Origin: Dromaius novaehollandiae
Taxonomy: Eukaryota; Chordata; Aves; Casuariiformes; Dromaiidae
Length of the DNA: 64,000 nucleotides
Assembly (NCBI RefSeq): GCF_036370855.1
Contig: NC_088102.1
Location: forward strand, 23,851,001 to 23,915,000
Direction: 5' to 3'
Shown here: piece after piece, positions 57,331 through 64,000 of the stretch
Layout of the letters: every line of letters begins with the position of its first letter
Position numbering within the stretch: the stretch's first letter is position 1
Made by a program: the position numbers and the translations under genes
The notes under the pieces: generated by a model
What the model was told of the DNA's origin: nothing
The model's database searches: none
The model's input: only the letters and a program-made list of their open reading frames with translations

Positions 57331-57826
57331 AAAGAAATAAACCTATAGAAAAGGTTCTAGTGTAGGAATGTTGTTGAGCGCTTTCATAGTGAGCACCCAT
57401 GCTGATAAATAATCCAGCTCTTTTCTATGCATTGTTTTCCAAGAATGATGCTCTTGTCTCTCTGTGAGTCTCACCCACTCTGGCTGCTTTCTTACATCTA
57501 AACATTTTTACTCATTTTAAGCTTTAAACAAATTGCTTCTAAAACTGTTATTTTGCTCTGCCTTATTTTTTTCTCTTTATTTGCCAAAAATTATTTTTAA
57601 ATTGAGTTAGAAATTACTTCCACTTTCTGAAGGAGGGCTTTTTACTTCTGATAACTTCTTTGCCATCATACCTATTTGAATATGTCACAATGAGTTGATT
57701 TTAACCACATCAAATTCTTCTTTGTTCTTCTAGAGTCCTTTTTGATAAGTAGTACGTGTTTTCTATAAAGCTATATAAGGGTCTTAGAAGAATCTGAATG
57801 CTGCCTGCTAGTGTTTTATCTTTTAC

Positions 57827-58250
57827 AGAATCACAGAATAGTTGAGGTTGGATCTAGACATCATCTAATTCAACCTTCCTGCTCAAAGCAGGGTCAACTA
57901 GAGCAAGTTGCTCAGGGCTGCGTCCAGTTGCGTTTTGAATATCTCCAAGGATGGAGACTCCACAAACTCCCTGGGCAACCTGTTCTCTCACAGTAAAAAA
58001 GTTTTTCTCATGTTGAAATGGAATTTCTGGTCTTTTAGTCTGTGTCCATTGCTTCTTGTCCTGTTACTGGACACCACTGAGAAAAGTCTGGCTCTGTCTT
58101 CCTTACCTTAGAGGTACTTCTACTCATTGATACAATCCCCCAAGCCCTCTTTCCTCCAGGCTGAACAATCCCAGCTCTCTCAGCCTCTTCTTATAGGACA
58201 GATGCTTCAATCCCTTAATAATCTTAGTAGCCCTTAGCTGCTCCTTTTTC
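57827..58250 (-). mobile_element. Avian CR1 LINE 3' end
   Basis: Reversed, the 3' terminus begins 'agaatcacagaatag'. It continues through 'caaccttcctgctcaaagca', 'atctccaaggatggagactc', 'ctccctgggcaacctgttct', 'ttcttgtcctgttactggac' and 'ctctctcagcctcttcttat'. It is less diverged than the other copies and carries a small deletion after 'acctgttct'. This copy is the main evidence that the genome is avian. Confidence 0.95.
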
Positions 58251-58489
58251 TTTTTCACTAATTGCCTCATTTTTATAGAGCCATCTTTCTGAAGCAAATT
58301 GTCTTGGTGAACTGGACCTTGGACCAGATCTTACCAAGACAAACCTGGCCTTTCAGCAACTCCCAAAGGCCTCCATCAAGCACTCATGGTAGTAGCAGCC
58401 TATGCGCAGGAAGGCAACATAGTTAAATGCCATATGATGGGAGCTGCTAAGGCTTTTGGGGAGGGAAGTGACAACTTACAAACCTTTTG

Positions 58490-59480
58490 GAGTTCTTTGA
58501 AAATGTTCTGGAACAAGCATATGGAGAAAGATAATCCTGTTGGTACAGTGAACCTGGATTTCTGAAAAGCCTTGCAAAGGCAGATATCAAGAGCTTTTAA
58601 GGTAACTAAGCTGTTATTTGACAAAGGGAATGACTCTCATAGATGAATAATAGAATAAAAGAGTGAGGGAAAAGACTGGGAAGAGATGGCAAGTTTTCAT
58701 ACCAGAGGAAGAATGGAAAATGGACTTGTATCAGAGCATACACATCATTGCAGTGGAGCCCCTCAGAGGCTAGGTTGGCATTGGTACTACTGAAATATTC
58801 TGAAATATTCGTAAGAGTCTGAAAAGACAAGGAGAGTGGAAGCAACCAAACTTGCTTCTGATATGAAATAATTCAGGGCAGTGAAAGCTAAAGCTGACTG
58901 TGAAAAGAAGAGGAAGGATCCCCCAATGCTAAGTGACTGAGCAGTAAAATAGTAGACATGATTCAGTATTGATGAATGTAAAGAGTGTTCTTAGGAAAAG
59001 CAATCTTAACTGTACATGGATGACTTTGGGTTTAATTTACCTAGTACTCTGGAAAGGTCTTGGAGTCATCTCTGCAAATGGCAGCTCAGTGCTGTTCAGT
59101 AATGTTGAAGGGAAATAGAATGCTAAGAATTTTTAGGAAATAAATAGAACAGAAAAACTTCATAAATCTAATATAGCTACCTCTTAAATACTATATGCAG
59201 TTCTTTTCATCTCATCTTAACAACAGGTAAATAAAGTAGAAGAGCACAGAGTAGTACAGCAAGAATGATTAGACGTATCAGGTAGTTTCTATATGAAGTA
59301 ATAAGGAATAGACAAGGACTTTACTGTTAGGAAAAGCTAAGACTGGGAAGAGTAGAAGACTATAGATGTCATGCATAGTGTAAAGAAGGTGATTAGGAAT
59401 GATTATTCACTCTTTCTTGCAAGATGAGGTATGGGGCACCTCAAAATATGGGGCAGAACATTGAAAAGAAAGTATAATCT
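58490..59480 (+). mobile_element. Old CR1 LINE, C-terminal RT region and 3' UTR part, sense
   Basis: It follows the CR1 plan in order on the + strand: a 'cctggatttctgaaaagcct' stretch (DF.KAF motif), 'taactaagctgttatttgac', 'cagtggagcccctcagaggc', an 'aacttgcttctgatatgaaa' stretch, 'gaatgtaaagagtgttctta', 'actatatgcagttctt' and 'acagcaagaatgattagacg'. All frames are broken by stops. Confidence 0.8.
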
Positions 59481-59589
59481 TTTCACAAAATGCAGAATTA
59501 AATCATGAAACTTGGTGCCATAATTCACTGTGTAGTCCAAATAACAAGGTAACAAGAAGGACAGTATCCCATTTTGTTTTGGTTTTATT

Positions 59590-59850
59590 CACAGTTGTGT
59601 CACGTTCCCTTAGCAACTGGCTGAGTCAGGAGAAACTCCTCGGGGGACAGGGGCTTGTGCGTTGTGAGTGCTGGGCAGAGAGGAGCCTCTCTGGGGCCCT
59701 GTGTGTGCAGGGGTGGGGGCTGCAGCTCATGAAGAGCTGTGAGGAGCAGGGAGCAGCCAGCCCAGGCCTCAGAAGCAGCAAAACCAGTTCCCCAGAGAGC
59801 AGAGGGAGATCTGCAAAGTCTGTGGCACGTCAAAGTGCTATTGAATAATG
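59590..59850 (+). other. GC-rich unidentified stretch next to CR1
   Basis: About 260 bases are clearly richer in G and C than both sides, and purine-rich on the + strand. It carries a handful of CpGs and an 89-codon open frame. It lies just downstream of the degraded CR1. I could not identify it; an LTR or other retroelement leader, or a GC-rich regulatory element, are possible. Confidence 0.4.
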
Positions 59851-59950
59851 TTATGAAGTCTAAAAGTAAAGATCTGCCCTAGGAGAACAAAGGGCTTGGA
59901 AGAATTAGTTGTCAGCCTAGGTCATTTCTGTTCTATCTTACCTAATACTT

Positions 59951-60010
59951 TTGAGTACACATACGTGTGTGCATTTGAGTACGCATACGTGTGTGCATTT
60001 GAGTGTGTGT
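59951..60010 (+). repeat. 24-bp minisatellite, 2.4 units
   Basis: Units begin TTGAGTAC(A/G)CATACGTGTG and are 24 bases long at 59951-59974 and 59975-59998, with a partial third unit. The two full units differ by one base. Confidence 0.92.
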
Positions 60011-60859
60011 TTAAGCAGTTAGGTATTGCAGTTTTTATTGTAACAAAATCTGCTTCTTAAGTTTGGGAGCTTGGAGAGAAGATCTAGGCACAACCACCTT
60101 GAAGTTCTTGTGACTCAGGATTAATCCTATCACAGGATTAACAATAGATGGTTGGTCTCACCAATAAGCCACAGTAAGCATGGTGGCTCAGAAGTTTAGA
60201 AGTTTCCCAGATCCCCAGTTTGGGAAGTCCCTAAACTACTGGTTTGCTACTGGCACCATGTCTGCCAGTCTATCATGTCTTATTGTCTGTCTGCACCTCC
60301 AGTATTGCAACTGCAGAACCCTCCTGGGAGCTTGGTGACAGCTTTTTCCCTGAGGAGGAAAACTTCTCAGTTACCCTAAACCCCCACTTTATTAGCAGAA
60401 CTTGCCAGCTGGCCAGAGGAAAGTGTAGGATTGCCAGGGATTTTCTGCCTTATACATCCAGTCTTTAGGGTTATCTGTTTAGATTCTCTTTTAGTGCTTC
60501 AAACAACTCAGCTGTTGTCTTTAAACTAGAAAGCGTGGGATTGAAAATGTTTTAAATAATATTTTTTAATCTTCATAGCAATGTGAAACCAAGTAGTCAG
60601 TTTGCTAGATGACAATATCTGTTTGCCTTAATATAGAAGATAAATTTTCTTGAATGATTTCTTTGTTCTGTATCATTGTAAGATCAGTCTTGATTTTGAG
60701 CTGCTCAGAAAAATGGGAATTGCTGCAATTATGTCAGCGTCACTAATACCTACTATTTTAGATAACTATGCCGTTATTAGAACACAATGTTCATGTTTCG
60801 CAAAAGTATGGCCTCCTACCACTGCTGGGCTATAGGTGGTTCACTTAAAGAAACGTGAG

Positions 60860-61420
60860 AGAATGTGCAAGAAGTCTGATAGACTTGTCAGAGGATCTGT
60901 CTCAAACTGAAGTGACTATAAAAGAGGTTGGGCAGGAAACTGATAAAATGAATGATAACAAGTCACTGGGACTGGATGGTTTTCATGCAAAAGTTCTGAA
61001 AGAACTCAAGGAGGAAATAGTTGAATTAGTAACAGTGGTATGTAACCTGCAGCTTAGCACTACTGTAGAGTCCCAGCACAGGAAGGTAGCAAATGAGCCA
61101 CCAGTTCTGAAAAAGTTGGAGAGGACAATGGAAGCACCCGTCTGTCAGTCTGATATATACATTGGCCTTTTCTTAGAAACTCTAATAAAAAGTACAATCA
61201 GTGAAGATAGGGCTTAATATGATATACACGGGGGAAGTCCACATGTAAAGGGCCTTTTTTAAGAGACGTCCTGTCTTTCAAACCTGTTTGAGTGCTGTGA
61301 ATAAAGACTACCTGACTCACAGAGCCTCCTGGGATTTCCGCAAGGCCTCTGACAATGCCCTGCCAAAGGCTGGGTAGAAACCAGGCAGCCACACTCCTTG
61401 TGGAAGAGGAGGAACATCGA
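60860..61420 (+). mobile_element. CR1 LINE reverse-transcriptase fragment, sense
   Basis: An open stretch of 120 codons (60855-61217) reads NKSLGLDGFHAKVLKELKEE followed by VANEPPVLKKLERT. These are degraded forms of the CR1 RT motifs K.PGPDG.HP.VLKEL and KANVTPIFKKG. Further on (61330-61365) DFRKASDNAL recalls DFSKAFDTV. It is not intact and not a host gene. Confidence 0.8.
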
Positions 61421-64000
61421 ATGTTCAGAAGTATGGTAAAGTGCAGACAAAATTCACTTCCAGCTCAGATCTGGACCAGGGTTTATCATTTAAGTAGTTT
61501 TAGTACAGAGCCAGCTCAGGTACTGAAAGTGGTCTGTCTGTAGCAGCCTAGAGCTCTACCTTGTGGAGCACAGGGTTAACCAAAGTGTGCGTGTGCTCGA
61601 CCAGTTTTAAAATTGTGGCTTGTTAGCTGTTTTGTTTTTCCTCCCACGGTTTCCCATAAGTCTTACATGACATTTCTAGGCTTTTGCTTACCTTACTTTA
61701 AATTTGCACATTAGATTGAATATTGTAGAGATACTGGAGAGCTTCAGATGAACATGGGAATAAAACATGGCTTATAATTTAAGAGACATTGTGTTTCCTG
61801 AACCAAATGTGTATACAACACAAGAGTTAAATAGAAATTTAGCTGTCCAGTTGTGATTTTTTTTCTGAATTATTGTTTTCTCATCTAATTCTTTGTTGTT
61901 TTTATGAAGTCAGAAATTCAGAACTAGGTATGAAGGATAACAGCTTTTATCAATAACCTTTTTCACAGCCAGAAGCATACAATTGTAATATGAAATCAAC
62001 TAATAATGAGAATTAGACCTACTGAACCTCTGAATCCTAGGCAAGATATCATTATTAGATGAAGAGCTGTCATTATACTGCTAAATTATTCCTCCCAAGG
62101 GAAGAATCCATGTATATACATCTACAGATATCTGAAGACAGAGCAGTGACAGAGGGCTCAGAATATTGGCATGTGTCCTCTTTTCTTCAGGGATCACAAT
62201 TCCCCCCTTTTTCTGTTCTTGTGGACTGCAACTTTATGAAAAAATGTACCCAACTTTTTAGTATCTGCTTAAATATATGCATTTAACTAGCTGGCCTGAC
62301 AGCATGCCCAAACTCGCACAACATGCATAACCAAGAATAATTTTCTGTAGTTAAATCCTTTCCATTGCTTTTCTTTAAAGTCAAAATGGAAGGAAACTAC
62401 TTTCTCAGGGCTGATCCAAGGTCAGGCTTTCAGCCTGTAAGTTGCTGCTGCTGCTATCCTAATCTGGAAAAAACGATATATGAAAGATCTGTGTGTCAGA
62501 CCTTCCATCAACCATTCTGTTGTATCTCACTTCAAAAGTACATACAGGGAACTCCAGAGAGGATGAGCAATGCCAGGTTGGTAGGAAGGCAAGACAGATT
62601 CTCTTTTTCTGAGCTCCATAAATATTTTTCTTTTTTTGCATACTAGTCCCATTCTAGACAATGCCTTTCATTGCCCCAGCAAAAGGAAAAATACCTATCT
62701 TCTGGCAATGTTTTTCCACAGAGTAATTTTTAACATGGAAGACTGTTGTAAATGGAGCTTTCTTCCTGCGGAAGATCCAGTGTCCACAAATTCCCATGCT
62801 AGGTAACAACAGCTAAATGTCAAAACCAAAAATGACTTAACAAATTATTTACTAAACTAAGCCAAGTCATTTACACTTTCTGAGGGGCACAGGGAAGGAC
62901 CACAGCTATCAGACTTCTCAGGTCATTTTGCAAGTTAACAGATCTCCGTCTATCTATAATTAACTCATTAATGCTAGTCTTTGTGATTAATGCTAGTCTG
63001 CTGTATAGGGTGTATGCAGTTAAGCACCCACTGCAAGCACATTTCTGTCTCCTGTCGGAGGTGTTACTGGCTGTTGGTATGGTACAATGATAAATAGTAG
63101 GATTCCCCCCAGTTCGCACTCATTATGACCCAGCCTTCTTAAGGTAGTGCATATGTGGAAGTGTCAAAAGCTATTTTATTCCTATTGAAATGGTTCTAGT
63201 CCCCCAAGATCAACTAAGAGATCTACTGAATTGTTCCCGGAAGACACCTTGCTTTGTAACAAACTCTTCATACATTGCACATGTGCAGTAAATCCTGATT
63301 ATCCATGGGTAATAGAAGTCCCTGAAATTGCTATTAAAATTACATTAAAATTAAATTAAAAACTAATAATGTATTGCACCCTTCCTAAGATTTTAGCTTT
63401 ATAGTACTTGCAAGTCAAAAGATCATGAAGTGAAATAGTCTGACTTTTTAAACCACTATTTATTTACTGTTGTGTTTCCTACTGCTTACATGCTTTTTAT
63501 ACCTTCTGCCCTTGAGAAGCAATACTTCTCTGTAATGTCACTGTAGTACCATATCCCTCTTTAATTGTAAATATTACTATGGATATTGTCAACCATGCAG
63601 GTATATCATTCTACTGGGAGATGGGTAACTAGCTGTTTAGACTGCAAATGTAAAACACATCCTGAGATCATAAGGATCAATGCCAGCTGGGCTAGCACAA
63701 TAATTCAAGTCATCTGAGAAATCTAGCTTGAAAAGACAGGGTGAGAAGGAAGGGAGAAAGAAGTTCTTTAGTTATGTATGAATTTAGTTACATATGCCCA
63801 TAAGAGTTTTCATGTAGCTCGCACACCTCTCAAAGCTAGCCCTCCAGAGTGGGCTTACCTTCATAACTTTACACAGCAAAGCATTGGCCCACAACTCTTT
63901 TCAGCATCTCATTACTTGCACACCTCTCTAGCATAACAACTACACTGGTGCACTAAATGCCCCCATTAACTGCAAGAGTCAACATCTCCACTGCTGCAAT

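Larger units (their letters stand above)
55816..64000 (-). other. TSHR intron upstream of penultimate exon (partial, at least 8.2 kb)
   Basis: No further TSHR exon was recognised up to the window edge; the preceding exon is short and could be missed by eye. CR1 fragments in both orientations occupy much of 57.0-61.4 kb. Sequence at 55.8-57.0 kb and 61.5-64.0 kb showed nothing recognisable. Confidence 0.75.

Noticed and set aside
60855-61217. 120-codon ORF that looks protein-like
   Set aside because: Not a host gene: it carries degraded CR1 reverse-transcriptase motifs, so it is annotated as a transposon fragment.
55816-64000. Search for further upstream TSHR exons
   Set aside because: No LRR-encoding segment with matching splice sites was recognised on the minus strand. 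The next exon is short and may be beyond the window or missed by eye, so none is claimed.
1-64000. CRISPR arrays, operons, phage or other prokaryotic systems, and tRNA or rRNA genes
   Set aside because: The window is vertebrate nuclear DNA. No direct-repeat/spacer array and no cloverleaf or rRNA segment was noticed.

Overview
The window is vertebrate nuclear DNA, almost certainly from a bird. It has long introns, a GC-rich CpG-island promoter, and several CR1 LINE fragments. One of these (57.8-58.25 kb) has the typical avian CR1 3' end. I cannot name the species. Two protein-coding genes are recognised with high confidence, and they face each other tail to tail: GTF2A1 (TFIIA alpha/beta precursor) on the + strand and TSHR (thyrotropin receptor) on the - strand. 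As I recall the human 14q31 arrangement, TSHR and GTF2A1 are convergent there as well.

Layout. 1-11.8 kb: intergenic DNA upstream of GTF2A1 with no recognisable gene. It holds a short DNA-transposon-like stretch near 6.1 kb and two diverged copies of an unnamed repeat (6.7 and 7.9 kb). 11.8-13.5 kb: CpG island with the GTF2A1 promoter (a TATA box, E-box and YY1-like sites, and a duplicated 24-bp block) and coding exon 1. A second promoter-like cluster lies at 13.4-13.6 kb. 12.4-36.7 kb: nine GTF2A1 coding exons, which I joined by hand into an uninterrupted 377-residue protein. 36.7-41.2 kb: a long 3' UTR. 41.2-52.3 kb: intergenic, with an old CR1 at 47.6-48.5 kb and an unexplained 151-codon ORF at 51.1 kb. 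52.3-55.8 kb: the last two TSHR exons (hinge, the whole seven-helix domain and the tail) with 3' UTR. 55.8-64 kb: the TSHR intron upstream of exon 9, crowded with CR1 pieces. The other TSHR exons should lie beyond the right edge.

GTF2A1 makes a precursor that Taspase1 cuts into the alpha and beta subunits of TFIIA, which stabilises TBP on promoters. TSHR is the thyroid's glycoprotein-hormone receptor. They share a conserved neighbourhood but no pathway.

I found no novel multi-gene system. The points most worth checking are: the duplicated 24-bp block with two possible splice donors upstream of the ATG exon; a TATA box in the gene of a TBP cofactor; the intron-1 promoter-like cluster; the weak exon 3 donor with an open intron-retention frame; a 26-bp palindrome in intron 2; the unnamed repeat pair at 6.7 and 7.9 kb; and the two unexplained ORFs.
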